A stretch of DNA of 64,000 nt from CAWJPW01 sp963844845 (GCA_963844845.1 CAWJPW010000008.1:310001-374000), one strand, 5' to 3'; counted from the first letter of the stretch, positions 1-9,296 are shown. The notes: generated from the letters alone by a model not told the origin. Translations and numbers: made by a program.

Positions 1-529
1 GCCCGCCCGCGGCGCCGTCCAGAGTGCTGGCCACCGAGACCTTGGACACCAGGAGGATGCCGATGAGGAGAATGAAGACGAGGATCACCACGGTTCCCAC
101 CGGGCCGGCCACGGTACCCAGCAGGTCGACCTCGGCACGACCGATCCATCCCCCACAGGGCAGCGCCCCGCCGCGGAAGACAAGGTCGGCGCGGGCGAGG
201 TCCGCGAAGCCCGGCAGGGCGAGGACGACCAGGCCCCATCCGCCCAGGGTGAGGCGGGGATGCGACATGGGCTCGGCCCTGAGCGCCCGCCACCCGGCCA
301 GCATGGCCAGGAGCGGAAGGAGGAAGGCGGTGAGCCCGATCAGACCTAGAAGCCCGGCGGAGAGGCTGGCGCCGAGCCAACCGGCGAGGTTGTGCGGTAC
401 CCCACGCTGGCTGGAGAGGTGGAAGAGGCTGGGGTCGAGGGGGCTGTGTGAGGCCAGCGCCACCGCGGCCAGCAACCCCCCCAGGAGCAGCGCCACCGCA
501 CCCGCCTCGCGTGCCAGGCGCTCCCTCAC
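1..529 (-). CDS. ftsK: DNA translocase FtsK, N-terminal membrane domain (partial, runs off the left edge)
   Basis: The frame from a GTG at 529-527 stays open to base 1 (176 codons, C-terminal part missing). It encodes four hydrophobic segments at roughly residues 11-27, 53-72, 88-105 and 135-160, with a short SHSPLDPS stretch after the first one. This is the layout of the four-TM N-terminal domain of FtsK/SpoIIIE, which anchors the hexameric DNA pump at the division septum. The motor and gamma domains lie outside the window. The start codon overlaps the uppP stop as GTGA, so the two genes are probably translated together. Assignment rests on topology and N-terminal similarity only, since no Walker motif is visible. 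Confidence 0.72.
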   Translation of the reverse strand, partial: MRERLAREAGAVALLLGGLLAAVALASHSPLDPSLFHLSSQRGVPHNLAGWLGASLSAGLLGLIGLTAFLLPLLAMLAGWRALRAEPMSHPRLTLGGWGLVVLALPGFADLARADLVFRGGALPCGGWIGRAEVDLLGTVAGPVGTVVILVFILLIGILLVSKVSVASTLDGAAGG

Positions 530-1317
530 AGCAGCCCTCCCAGGGAAAGGGCCAGAACCACTGCGCCCAGCGGCAGGCAGTAGAAGGCGAAGCGGTGGAA
601 GTGCCGCGAGGTCACGGTGCGGATCACCGCACACAGGGCCAGGTAGCCGGAGATTGCCGCCGCCGCCGCGCCCACCGCGCACATGGGCCAAAAACCAGTC
701 GCCACCGCCCCGAGCTCGGCGCGCGCGCCCACCAGCTCCACCAGGGTCGCCCCGGCGATGGCGGGCACGCTGAGCAGGAAGGAGAAGCGCGCCGCCCAGC
801 GGCGCTCGAGCCCGACGCCCAGTCCGGCGACGATGGTGCTGCCCGAGCGTGAGATGCCCGGAAACACCGCGAGCCCCTGGGCCAGACCCACCACCACAGC
901 CTGTCCCCACGAGGTGGAGACCTCATCCGCCGCACCGCCGTCCAGCACGCGCGCCGTGAGCACGATGACGCCGGTGAGCATCAGGCACGCCCCGACCCAG
1001 AGAGCGTGGGTGAAAGCCGCCTCGGCGACGCGCCGGAGGGGGAAACCCACTGCGGCGGTCACCAGGGTGGCGAGGACCATGAGCAGTGCCAGCCGCCAAC
1101 CGGACCGGCGGGAGGCCCACTCCGCCAGGCTGCGGCGCTCGTACCACAACACGGCGGCCGCGGTCCCAACGTGCAGGATCGCGTCGAACACCACGCCGGG
1201 TTGACGGAAGCCAGGGATGAGCAGCTGTACCAGCGCCAGGTGACCGGAGGAGGACACCGGCAGGAACTCGGTGACCCCTTGCAGCAGGCCGAGCAGCACG
1301 CCGTACAGGAGGCTCAC
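526..1317 (-). CDS. uppP: undecaprenyl-diphosphatase UppP (BacA)
   Basis: A 263-aa integral membrane phosphatase that recycles undecaprenyl pyrophosphate to the monophosphate carrier for peptidoglycan synthesis; overproduction is known to give bacitracin resistance. Both family signatures are present: LLQGVTEFLPVSSSGHL near the N-terminus and FPGISRSGST about residue 165. Length matches the family (about 265-275). The start is the GTG at 1317, preceded by a strong GAGGGGGGAG Shine-Dalgarno; an in-frame upstream extension to 1554 runs into rsmA and has no family similarity. A TACCAT -10-like box lies upstream at 1366-1371 inside the rsmA 3' end. Confidence 0.95.
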   Translation of the reverse strand: MSLLYGVLLGLLQGVTEFLPVSSSGHLALVQLLIPGFRQPGVVFDAILHVGTAAAVLWYERRSLAEWASRRSGWRLALLMVLATLVTAAVGFPLRRVAEAAFTHALWVGACLMLTGVIVLTARVLDGGAADEVSTSWGQAVVVGLAQGLAVFPGISRSGSTIVAGLGVGLERRWAARFSFLLSVPAIAGATLVELVGARAELGAVATGFWPMCAVGAAAAAISGYLALCAVIRTVTSRHFHRFAFYCLPLGAVVLALSLGGLL

Positions 1318-1354
1318 CGCTCCCCCCTCGCGAAGTGACGGAGAACGCGACGGT

Positions 1355-2131
1355 TCACGACTGCGATGGTAGCACCTCGGCGAGCCGAACCCAGGCCGCG
1401 AGCGGGAGCGTGCCGGGCCGCGCCTGGGGATCGAGGCCGGCGTCCTCGGCAGCGGCCGCATCGCCCAGCGGCCGCAGGGCGTTGGCCAGGGTCTTGCGCG
1501 GATGAAGCAACGCGTGGCCGGCGAGGGCGAGGGCGCGGCGGAGCTGCTCATCACCGAAAGCCGCCGGCCGCGGCTCGAGCACCAGCACGCTGGAGGTCAC
1601 CTTGGGGACCGGGCGAAACGCCCGGGGGTGTACGTCGAAGGCGATGCGCCCCTCGGCCCACGCCGCCCGCTCGAGGGCGAGGATACCGTGCCCGCGGCCG
1701 GCAGGGACGGCGACGAAGCGCTCGGCCACCTCGCGCTGGAGCATGAGGACCATGCGGACGACCAAGTCGTGGCGCGGCAGCAGCCGGCGCACGATGGCGG
1801 TACCCACCGAGTAGGGCAGGTTGGCCGCCACCTGCCACGGCGCCTCGGCGTCGAGGAGCTCGTCCAGGGGTTCGCACAGTGCGTCGGCCTCGCGCAGCTC
1901 GAGGCGGTCGCCTGCAAAGCGCTCGCTCAGACCAGGCAGCAGGCGCGAATCCAGCTCCAGGGCGAGCACGCGCGGGAAGCGTTCGAGCAGCGGCCCGGTG
2001 AGAGCCCCCCGCCCGGGACCGATCTCCAGGACCCGGGCCGGCTCGTCGGCCAGCAGGGCGGCAATGCGCCCGGCCACGCCGCGGTCGGCGAGGAAGTTCT
2101 GACCGAGGCGCCGCCGCCGCGACGCGGTCAT
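1355..2131 (-). CDS. rsmA: 16S rRNA (adenine1518-N6/adenine1519-N6)-dimethyltransferase RsmA/KsgA
   Basis: A 258-aa SAM-dependent methyltransferase that dimethylates two adjacent adenines in helix 45 of 16S rRNA during small-subunit maturation. Visible motifs: LGQNFL at the N-terminus, SAM-binding EIGPGRGALT about residue 37, and the catalytic NLPYSVGT about residue 104. The C-terminal region with HPRKTLANAL fits the helical rRNA-binding domain. The ATG at 2131 overlaps the trpA stop as ATGA, so rsmA is translationally coupled to the end of the trp operon, an uncommon partner for it. Confidence 0.96.
   Translation of the reverse strand: MTASRRRRLGQNFLADRGVAGRIAALLADEPARVLEIGPGRGALTGPLLERFPRVLALELDSRLLPGLSERFAGDRLELREADALCEPLDELLDAEAPWQVAANLPYSVGTAIVRRLLPRHDLVVRMVLMLQREVAERFVAVPAGRGHGILALERAAWAEGRIAFDVHPRAFRPVPKVTSSVLVLEPRPAAFGDEQLRRALALAGHALLHPRKTLANALRPLGDAAAAEDAGLDPQARPGTLPLAAWVRLAEVLPSQS
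1366..1371 (-). promoter_or_regulatory. candidate -10 box upstream of uppP-ftsK
   Basis: On the minus strand this reads TACCAT, about 50 nt before the uppP start. The same hexamer or a one-base variant precedes trpG, the CNT transporter gene and other genes here. No clear -35 is seen. It sits inside the last codons of rsmA, so it would be an internal promoter letting uppP-ftsK be expressed apart from the trp operon. Confidence 0.35.
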
Positions 2132-2921
2132 CGCCTGGTGGCCTCCACCAGAGGCGTCACGAAGCGCTGCACCGCGTCGGCCAACTCGTCGCTGGCGCCC
2201 ATGCGGGCGATGCGATCGACGATGGCCGAGCCCACTACGACCCCGTCCGCCATGCCCGCCACCGTCGCGATCTGGGCCGGAGTGGAGATGCCGAAGCCCA
2301 CCGCCACCGGCAGCCGGCTCAGCTTGCGCACCGCGCGCACGGTGTCGGCGAGCTCGCGGTCGAGCTGACGCTGCGCCCCGGTCACCCCGGTGCGGGAGAC
2401 GAGGTAGAGGAAGCCCTCGCCCAGGCGGCTGGCCGCCTTGACGCGCTCTTTGGTGGAGGTGGGCGTAGTAAGCAGCACCGGGTCCAGCTTCCAGCTGCGC
2501 AAAGCGGGACGGAAGCGGGGCAGCTCCTCAGCCGGCACGTCGGTGAACAGCACCCCGTCCACCCCGGCCGCTGCCGCCTCCTGCGCAAAGCGCTCGATCC
2601 CGAACCGGATCACCGGGTTGGCGTAGGTGAACAGGACGATGGGTAGATCCTCGTCGCGGCGGATCTCACGCACCGCGTCGAGGACCCCGCCGAGGGTGGT
2701 GCCGGCGGCCAGGGCACGCTCGGCGGCGTGCTGATTGGTGGGGCCGTCGGCGATGGGGTCGGAGAACGGCACCCCCAGCTCGAGGACGTCGGCGCCGGCC
2801 CGACGGAGGGCACGGGCCAGCTCCACCGTCTCCGCCAGGCCGGGGTCGCCGGCCGTGATGTAGGCGACGAAGGCGGCGCGGCGCCGCTTGCGGGCGGCGG
2901 CAAATGCGTCGGCGATGCGGC

Positions 2922-2925
<4 letters not shown>
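2128..2925 (-). CDS. trpA: tryptophan synthase alpha subunit
   Basis: A 265-aa TIM-barrel subunit that cleaves indole-3-glycerol phosphate to indole and glyceraldehyde 3-phosphate and channels indole to TrpB. The family signature ELGVPFSDPIADGPTNQ (about residues 48-64) carries the catalytic Glu and Asp. The phosphate-binding loops GFGIS and GVVVGSAIVD are intact near residues 200-230. It overlaps trpB by 4 bases upstream and rsmA by 4 bases downstream, so it sits in a tightly coupled trpB-trpA-rsmA unit. Confidence 0.97.
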
Positions 2926-4118
<1,193 letters not shown>

Positions 4119-4791
4119 CGGTCCTCCCTCCCGCGAGGCGGGAATTCATGATTCTACCGCAGCGGCGTCCGGGGCCGGGGCCGGGGCCGGGGCCGCATCG
4201 GCGGCCGGCACCGCCGCGGAGCAGGCGCCCTCCGGCGGGCGTGCCGTCCATGACGTTCTCCCGGGAGCGCTTCCTCGCCGGGAGGGCGTTCGCGGGAAAC
4301 GTCATGGGGGGCTCCCACGGCCCTTCACGCCCGGAGAAGTCGCTCCGAACGACCAGGCAGGCGACTCGGCGCTCAGGGCCCGGGGGCCGAAACCGCGTCC
4401 GCGGCCGGTGACCGCGACCGGGGCCGCGTCCGATTCCGCCGCGGAGCAGGCGCCCTCCGGCGGGCGTGCCGTCCATGACGTTCTCCCGGGAGCGCTTCCT
4501 CGCCGGGAGGGCGTTCGCGGGAAACGTCATGGGGGGCTCCCACGGCCCTTCACGCCCGGAGAAGTCGCTCCGAACGACGAGGTAGGCGCCTCGGCGAAGG
4601 GACCGAAGGGGGCCATGATGCCGTCAGGCAGCCCGCGTCGTCGCCCCCTTCGGGCCCGCGCCGACGGGCGGCCGCAGGCCGCACGGGCGCCGGTGCTCCG
4701 GAGCATCAGCAACCACAGCGGTGGCCGGGACCGGGACCGCGACCGGGACCGCGGCAGGCCGCAAAGCGGCCGGCGTGCCCGGCGGCAGCAC
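4119..4791. repeat. repeat island 1 between trpF and trpB (two tandem palindrome elements)
   Basis: No gene is seen here. The gap holds a GGGGCC tract (about 4166-4196), then two direct copies of an element about 155 bp long (4211-4367 and 4436-4592, offset 225 bp), nearly identical over their first 140 bp. Each copy holds a 60-bp palindrome (4248-4307 and 4473-4532) with perfect 10-bp outer arms CCATGACGTT / AACGTCATGG. Downstream of copy 2 comes a hairpin with CGAAGGGGGC / GCCCCCTTCG arms (about 4603-4650), a GC-rich block (4651-4712) containing GCGGCCGCAGGCCGC, and a GGGACC hexamer tract (about 4720-4752). The same modules recur elsewhere in the window. Confidence 0.85.
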
Positions 4792-5412
4792 CTACCGCAA
4801 CGACACCGGCGGACCCGCGGCGGCGCGGGCGGCAGCAACGAAAGCCCGCATGAGCTCAGGGTCCTTGCGGCCGGGTGCAGCCTCAACCCCCGACGCGACG
4901 TCGACCAGCGCCGGGCAGAGGAGCCGTACCACGTCCCCCACGCTGGCCGGCGTGAGACCGCCAGCGACGCCGAAAGCCAGGTCCGCCGGGGGCTCGCCCA
5001 GCGCGGCCCACTCGGGAGCAACACCGTCCCCTGCGCCAGGGTCGAGGAGCGGCAGACAGCACGCCGCGAGCGCGGCGACGCGGGGCCACACCGGGCCGCC
5101 GGCGGTGGCTACGCGGCGGATCACCCGCGGCCCCAGCTCGGCGAGCCAGTCGTCGGGCTCGTCGCCGTGCAACTGGACCCAATCGAGGGCGAGCCGCTCG
5201 CGCACCCGCAGGATCTCGGCGAGCGAGCTGCCGCGGAACACCCCCACGCGCTCGGCTCCCATCACGTCCCCCACCCAGCCCGCCGCGTCGGGGTCGAGGG
5301 CGCGCCGGGTCCCGGGCACGAAGATGAAGCCCACCAGGTCAGCCCCCGCAGCCACCGCCGCCGCGGCATCGTCCGGGCCCGTGAGGCCGCAGATCTTGAC
5401 CCGCGGGCTCAC
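4792..5412 (-). CDS. trpF: phosphoribosylanthranilate isomerase
   Basis: A 206-aa (beta/alpha)8 isomerase converting N-(5-phosphoribosyl)anthranilate to the carboxyphenylamino-deoxyribulose phosphate used by TrpC. KICGLT at residues 6-11 carries the general-base Cys. VQLHGDE (about 78-84), the LLD segment (about 122-124) that should hold the catalytic Asp, and VAGGLTP plus VDVASGVE phosphate-binding segments are intact. The GTG start at 5412 overlaps trpC by 4 bases. It is the last gene of the upstream trp block before the repeat island. Confidence 0.95.
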   Translation of the reverse strand: MSPRVKICGLTGPDDAAAAVAAGADLVGFIFVPGTRRALDPDAAGWVGDVMGAERVGVFRGSSLAEILRVRERLALDWVQLHGDEPDDWLAELGPRVIRRVATAGGPVWPRVAALAACCLPLLDPGAGDGVAPEWAALGEPPADLAFGVAGGLTPASVGDVVRLLCPALVDVASGVEAAPGRKDPELMRAFVAAARAAAGPPVSLR

Positions 5413-6212
5413 CCCGCCGGGCTCCGCCCCAGCAGCGCGGCCAGGGCCGCACCCGGATCGTCCGCGCGCACGAGGTGTTCGCCGACGAGGAACGCGTCGT
5501 ACCCGGCCGCGGCCAGGCGCTCGACGTCGGCGCGGCCACGGACGCCACTCTCGGCCACGCGGAGGCGGTCGGCGGGCAGCCGTGCCGCGAAGCGGGCCAC
5601 CGCATCGAGGTCGACCGCGAAGGTTGCGAGGTTGCGGGCGTTGACACCCAGGAGGCCCGCGCCCGAGGCCACCGCCACCGTGGGATCCTCATCGCAGAAG
5701 AGCTCCAGCAGAACCTCCAGGTGGAGGCGGCGGGCGGTCGCCAGCAGCCGCGCCAGGGTGTCAGCATCGAGCAGGCGGTTGATGAGCAGCACCGCGTCGG
5801 CGCCGGCGACGGCCGTCTCCTCCAGCTGCCGCTCACACACCACGAAGTCCTTGCGCAGCACGGGCAGCGGCACCGCGGCGCGAACCGCGGGGAGCCATCC
5901 CGGATCGCCATGGAAGAAGTCCGGCTCGGTGACCACCGAGACGGCGGCGGCCCCCGCCCCGGCATAGCGCCGGGCCAGCACCACCGGGTCGAAGCCCACA
6001 CGCAGTGACCCCGCCGACGGAGAGGCCTGCTTGCACTCGGCGATTACCGCCGGCCCGTCGACCGCCAGTGCCCCGGCCAGGGAGCGCAGGCCTTCCTTCC
6101 GCCGAGCCTCCACCGCCGCGGCGGCCCGCGCCGCCAGATCGGGAAGCGGCGCCCGCTCGTCGAGGCGGCGCCGCACCTTCTCGACGATGCGGCTGAGGAT
6201 GTCCTCAGGCAT
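5409..6212 (-). CDS. trpC: indole-3-glycerol phosphate synthase
   Basis: A 267-aa TIM-barrel enzyme that closes the indole ring to give indole-3-glycerol phosphate. The family signature IAECKQASPSAG (about residues 54-65), the LRKDFVV lysine (about 113-119), GVNARNL (about 184-190) and VAESGV / FLVGEHL phosphate-site segments are all present. It is a stand-alone TrpC, not fused to TrpF. The ATG at 6212 lies 8 bases inside the trpD 3' end. Confidence 0.96.
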   Translation of the reverse strand: MPEDILSRIVEKVRRRLDERAPLPDLAARAAAAVEARRKEGLRSLAGALAVDGPAVIAECKQASPSAGSLRVGFDPVVLARRYAGAGAAAVSVVTEPDFFHGDPGWLPAVRAAVPLPVLRKDFVVCERQLEETAVAGADAVLLINRLLDADTLARLLATARRLHLEVLLELFCDEDPTVAVASGAGLLGVNARNLATFAVDLDAVARFAARLPADRLRVAESGVRGRADVERLAAAGYDAFLVGEHLVRADDPGAALAALLGRSPAG

Positions 6213-7266
6213 TTCCCACCAGCTCCGTCGAGCGGCGGGCGAGACGCTTGAGCACCGCGAGGCCGGCGCCGGTGGCGAGGAGCTCCAGGGCCTGAGCGGT
6301 GCCCTCGGCCAGGGACACGGCCGCCCCGCCGATCCACAGGGCGGCGCCGGCGTTCACCGCCACCGCCGCAGCCGCCGCCGAGCGCTCCTCGCCTCCCAGG
6401 ATCGCCGCCAGGCGGCGCGCGTTCTCGGCGACGTCGCCGCCGCGCAGCTGGGAGGAATCGAGGCCGCCGAGACCGAGGGCGGCGGGCTCGATGAGCAGCT
6501 CGCCGGTAATTTGGCCGTCCCGCACCTCCAGCGCCGCGGTGGGGGCCGCCACCGAGATCTCGTCGAGGCCGTCCGCCGAGTGCACCACCAGGGCGTGCTC
6601 CGCCCCCAGCTCGGCCAAGGCCCGGGCCACCAGGGGCAGCACTTCCGGACCCCACACCCCGACAACCTGGCGCCGCACCCCGGCCGGGTTGGTGAGGGGC
6701 CCGAGGAGGTTGAAGGTCGTCCGCACACCGAGGGCTCGGCGCACCGGCATCACCGCACGCATGGCTGGGTGCAGGCGGGGGGCGAAGAGAAAGGCGATCC
6801 CGAGCTCGGCCATGAGACGCCCGAGCCCCTCGGGGGAGACGTCGAGGCGCACCCCCGAAGCCTCCAGCACGTCCGCCGAGCCGCAGCGGGACGACACCGA
6901 GCGGTTGCCGTGCTTGGCCACGCACACTCCCCCCGCCGCCGCCACCAAAGCAGCCGCGGTGGAGATGTTCACCGTCTCGGCGCCATCGCCACCGGTGCCA
7001 CAGGTGTCCAGGGCGCCGGCAGGCGCCGCCACGGGCACCGCCCGCTCGCGCATGGCGCGGGCGGCGGCGGCCAGCTCCTCGCCGGTCTCGCCCTTCATGC
7101 GCAGCGCCACCAGGAGGGCGGCAGCCTCGGCCTCGGCCAGCTCACCGTCCATCAACGCGCCGAAGAGCCGCTCCACCGTGACGACCTCCAGCGCCTCACC
7201 GCGCATGAGCGCGCCCAGGACGAGGCGCAGCCGTCCCGGCGTCGCCCCGGCGGGGGTGAGACTCAC
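6205..7266 (-). CDS. trpD: anthranilate phosphoribosyltransferase
   Basis: A 353-aa transferase that adds phosphoribosyl from PRPP to anthranilate. The PRPP-binding signature DTCGTGGDG (about residues 86-94), the downstream NIST, and the KHGNRSVSSRCGSADVLE segment (about 115-132) are diagnostic. It is not fused to TrpG. The GTG start at 7266 overlaps trpG as GTGA, indicating translational coupling. Confidence 0.96.
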   Translation of the reverse strand: MSLTPAGATPGRLRLVLGALMRGEALEVVTVERLFGALMDGELAEAEAAALLVALRMKGETGEELAAAARAMRERAVPVAAPAGALDTCGTGGDGAETVNISTAAALVAAAGGVCVAKHGNRSVSSRCGSADVLEASGVRLDVSPEGLGRLMAELGIAFLFAPRLHPAMRAVMPVRRALGVRTTFNLLGPLTNPAGVRRQVVGVWGPEVLPLVARALAELGAEHALVVHSADGLDEISVAAPTAALEVRDGQITGELLIEPAALGLGGLDSSQLRGGDVAENARRLAAILGGEERSAAAAAVAVNAGAALWIGGAAVSLAEGTAQALELLATGAGLAVLKRLARRSTELVGNA

Positions 7267-7877
7267 GCCGGCACCTCGGAGGCGGGTCGCGATCCGGCCC
7301 GCAGCGGCACACCGGCGAGCTCGAGGAAGCGGGCGAGCAGCGCCATGCCGCTGCCGGTGAGGTAGGACTCGGGGTGGAACTGGACCCCGTGGTGAGGCCG
7401 ATGGCGGTGTGCGAGCCCCATGACGAGGCCGTCACCACTCCATGCGGTTATCTCCAGCGTGTCGGGCACCGACGACCGCTCCACCACCAACGAGTGGTAA
7501 CGGGTCGCCTCGAAGGGATCGGGCAGCCCGGCGAAGACCCCGCGGCCGAGGTGGTGGATCGGCGACGTCTTGCCGTGCACCGGCGCCGGCGCACGCACCA
7601 CTGCGGCGCCATAGACCGCGGCCAGCGCCTGGTGGCCCAGGCAGATGCCCAGCAGCGGCAGCGCGGCGGCTCGCTGCACCAGCTCCATGGTGACCCCCGC
7701 GTCCTGCGGCCTGCCGGGTCCCGGCGAGATGACCACCGCTCGCGGCCCGCGAGCGAGGAGGTCGTCCACCGACGCGGCATCGTTACGCACGACCTCGATC
7801 GGCTCGTCGCTGAGCTGAGCGAGCTCCTGCACCAGGTTGTAGGTGAAGGAGTCGTAGTTATCGAGCATCAGCAGCAT
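7263..7877 (-). CDS. trpG: anthranilate synthase glutamine amidotransferase subunit
   Basis: A class I glutamine amidotransferase (204 aa from this start) that supplies ammonia to TrpE. The N-terminal DNYDSFTYNL, ISPGPGRP, the nucleophile loop GICLGHQ with its Cys, and the HPES His-Glu pair are present. A GTG at 7895 gives six more residues, but the ATG at 7877 matches the family N-terminus and lies 8 nt after a TACCAT box. It heads the trpG-D-C-F block; its partner trpE is on the other strand 5 kb away. Some TrpG proteins also serve PabB, and that role cannot be excluded. Confidence 0.92.
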   Translation of the reverse strand: MLLMLDNYDSFTYNLVQELAQLSDEPIEVVRNDAASVDDLLARGPRAVVISPGPGRPQDAGVTMELVQRAAALPLLGICLGHQALAAVYGAAVVRAPAPVHGKTSPIHHLGRGVFAGLPDPFEATRYHSLVVERSSVPDTLEITAWSGDGLVMGLAHRHRPHHGVQFHPESYLTGSGMALLARFLELAGVPLRAGSRPASEVPA

Positions 7878-7885
7878 GGAAGTGG

Positions 7886-7891
7886 ATGGTA
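7886..7891 (-). promoter_or_regulatory. candidate -10 box giving a leaderless trpG transcript
   Basis: The minus strand reads TGATACCAT, an extended -10-like sequence, with 8 nt between the box and the trpG ATG. Transcription should therefore begin at or within a base or two of the start codon. No Shine-Dalgarno precedes that ATG. No -35 is obvious, as is usual with extended -10 promoters. Confidence 0.45.
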
Positions 7892-8068
7892 TCACCGTGG
7901 AGGTGACGAGGTGATGAGGCCCCCCGCCCGCCCGCCCGGGGAGACGGAAGAGGGCAGACGGGAGACGCCTCTCGGGTCAGCGACTGCCCGGTCGCTCCGG
8001 CCAGGGATGTCGTCCGCGCGAACGTCGGAGCGAGTCGGCAACGCGGTGTGCAGCCCTCTCCCTGAGAG

Positions 8069-8100
8069 ATTCGCCGGGGCCGCAAGCGGCCCCGGCGAAT
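8069..8100 (-). terminator. strong hairpin just after the ferredoxin reductase stop
   Basis: A perfect 14-bp GC-rich stem with a CAAG loop begins 3 bases past the stop codon at 8103 (arms ATTCGCCGGGGCCG / CGGCCCCGGCGAAT). There is no long T tract on the minus strand, so it may be a weak intrinsic terminator or an RNA 3' end stabiliser. It separates this unit from the trpG promoter. Bases 7896-8068 contain nothing else I can identify; I saw no leader peptide with Trp codons. Confidence 0.55.
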
Positions 8101-8102
8101 TT

Positions 8103-8918
8103 CTACCAGTAGCGCTCGACGTGCACCTGGCCCGGGGTCTTCTGGGTGTGCTCCGTGAACCCGTCCTCGCCCAGCAGGCTGGTGGCCTGGTCGATCATCG
8201 CCGGGTTGCCGCACAGGAAGATGTGGGTGTTGTCGGGCCGGGGGGTGAAGCCCCACTCGCGATCCAGGTGACCGCGGCGCCAGAGCTCCTGGACGTAACC
8301 GGTGTGCCCACGCCACGGCACCGGCTCTTCGCCCGGTCGGCTCACCACCGGCAGGTAGGTCAGGGCGGGGCAGATCCGCTGTAGGCTCATGAGCTCGGAA
8401 TGGTAGCCCAGATCCCACGAGTGCCGCGCACCGTGAAACACCGCATAACGGCGCCCGTTCTGGTGGGCCAGATGGGTGCGCAGCATGCTCATGTACGGCG
8501 CCACCCCGGTGCCGGTGGCCACTAGCACCACGTGGGCGTCGCCCGGCACGTCGTCGAGAGTGAACATGCCGGTGATCCGCGGGCCCAGCCACACGGGCTC
8601 GCCGGCGCCGAGGGCCCAGAGACGGGGCGTCAACGCCCCGGAGCGCACCAGCGTCACGTAGAACTCGAGGTACTCGCGATCCACCGAGGAGGAGGCGATG
8701 GAGTAGGCGCGGCGGATCAGCCTGCCGGGCCTGGCCGGGGCGTCCTCCGGGTCGCACAGCCCGTGGCGGGGTGCCCTGGCGGGCAGCCCCAGCACTGCAA
8801 ACTGCCCTGGGGTGAACGGCGGCAGCTCCCAGCCCTTGGGGGCGACACGGAGGATGATCAGCCCGGGGGCGATCTCGACGCGGTGCAGGATGCGGGCGTT
8901 CAGCTCGGGTGTGGTCAT
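8103..8918 (-). CDS. fpr: ferredoxin--NADP(+) reductase, Fpr type
   Basis: A 271-aa flavoprotein that moves electrons between NADPH and ferredoxin or flavodoxin. The FAD site RAYSIASS is at about residue 69, the NADP(H) site GTGVAPYMSML at about 135, and FLCGNPAMI at about 231. The C-terminal end VERYW is typical of the bacterial Fpr subfamily, in which the terminal aromatic stacks on the flavin. An insert of acidic/proline residues (about 51-65) is unusual. It lies 49 bp downstream of the metal-binding protein gene on the same strand and could be cotranscribed with it. Confidence 0.92.
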   Translation of the reverse strand: MTTPELNARILHRVEIAPGLIILRVAPKGWELPPFTPGQFAVLGLPARAPRHGLCDPEDAPARPGRLIRRAYSIASSSVDREYLEFYVTLVRSGALTPRLWALGAGEPVWLGPRITGMFTLDDVPGDAHVVLVATGTGVAPYMSMLRTHLAHQNGRRYAVFHGARHSWDLGYHSELMSLQRICPALTYLPVVSRPGEEPVPWRGHTGYVQELWRRGHLDREWGFTPRPDNTHIFLCGNPAMIDQATSLLGEDGFTEHTQKTPGQVHVERYW

Positions 8919-8967
8919 CGTCTTCGTGCTCGTCCAGGTCTCGTCGGGGCGCGCAAGCGCCAGGTAC

Positions 8968-9291
8968 TCAGCCGGCGCTCGACTGAGACGCCACTGAGGT
9001 GACGGTGTAGCCGAGCTCCTCGATGGCCTCCTTCATGGCCGCCTCGGTGGGTTTGTCGGGGTCGTGCACCGTCACCGCCTCGCCTTTCTCGTAGTCCGCC
9101 GACGCCTGACTCACTCCGTCCATGCGCTCGAGCGTCGCCTTGATGGCGTCGGAGCAGCCGGTGCAGTGCATGCCCTTCACCGCAAAGGTGGTGCGCACAG
9201 CCTGCGGCGTCGGCCCAGCCAGCACGGTCACGCTCACCGCCAGGACGACGGCGGCGACGGAGACCAGCACCGGGGTGTTGCGGTATCTCAT
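8968..9291 (-). CDS. exported heavy-metal-associated (HMA) domain protein
   Basis: A 107-aa protein with an N-terminal hydrophobic signal or anchor (about residues 7-26) followed by one HMA fold. The metal site GMHCTGC lies at about residues 41-47 and has both Cys. It resembles MerP or copper-chaperone-like periplasmic domains that bind soft metals. The start is the ATG at 9291, preceded by AAGGAG; a longer frame upstream overlaps arsR. It follows the ArsR-family regulator by 5 bases, so metal-controlled expression is likely. The metal (Hg, Cu or other) cannot be read from the sequence. Confidence 0.85.
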   Translation of the reverse strand: MRYRNTPVLVSVAAVVLAVSVTVLAGPTPQAVRTTFAVKGMHCTGCSDAIKATLERMDGVSQASADYEKGEAVTVHDPDKPTEAAMKEAIEELGYTVTSVASQSSAG

Positions 9292-9296
9292 GCCGT

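Noticed and set aside
24..852. Plus-strand Arg/Pro/Ala-rich open frames over ftsK and uppP, and similar frames over most genes
   Set aside because: Shadow frames typical of high-GC coding DNA; they have no family similarity, no start signals and lie antisense to well-supported genes.
4408..5967. Long plus-strand open frame (519 codons) spanning repeat island 1 and trpF/trpC
   Set aside because: It is antisense to trpF and trpC and its other half is repeat DNA; composition is Arg/Ala/Pro with no domain.
7896..8068. Possible riboswitch or trp attenuator upstream of trpG (CTCTCAGG-like segments, GAGA/TCTC pairs)
   Set aside because: CTCTCAGG recalls glycine riboswitches, but the other conserved blocks are missing, no Trp-rich leader peptide is present, and the likely trpG start site lies downstream of this region.
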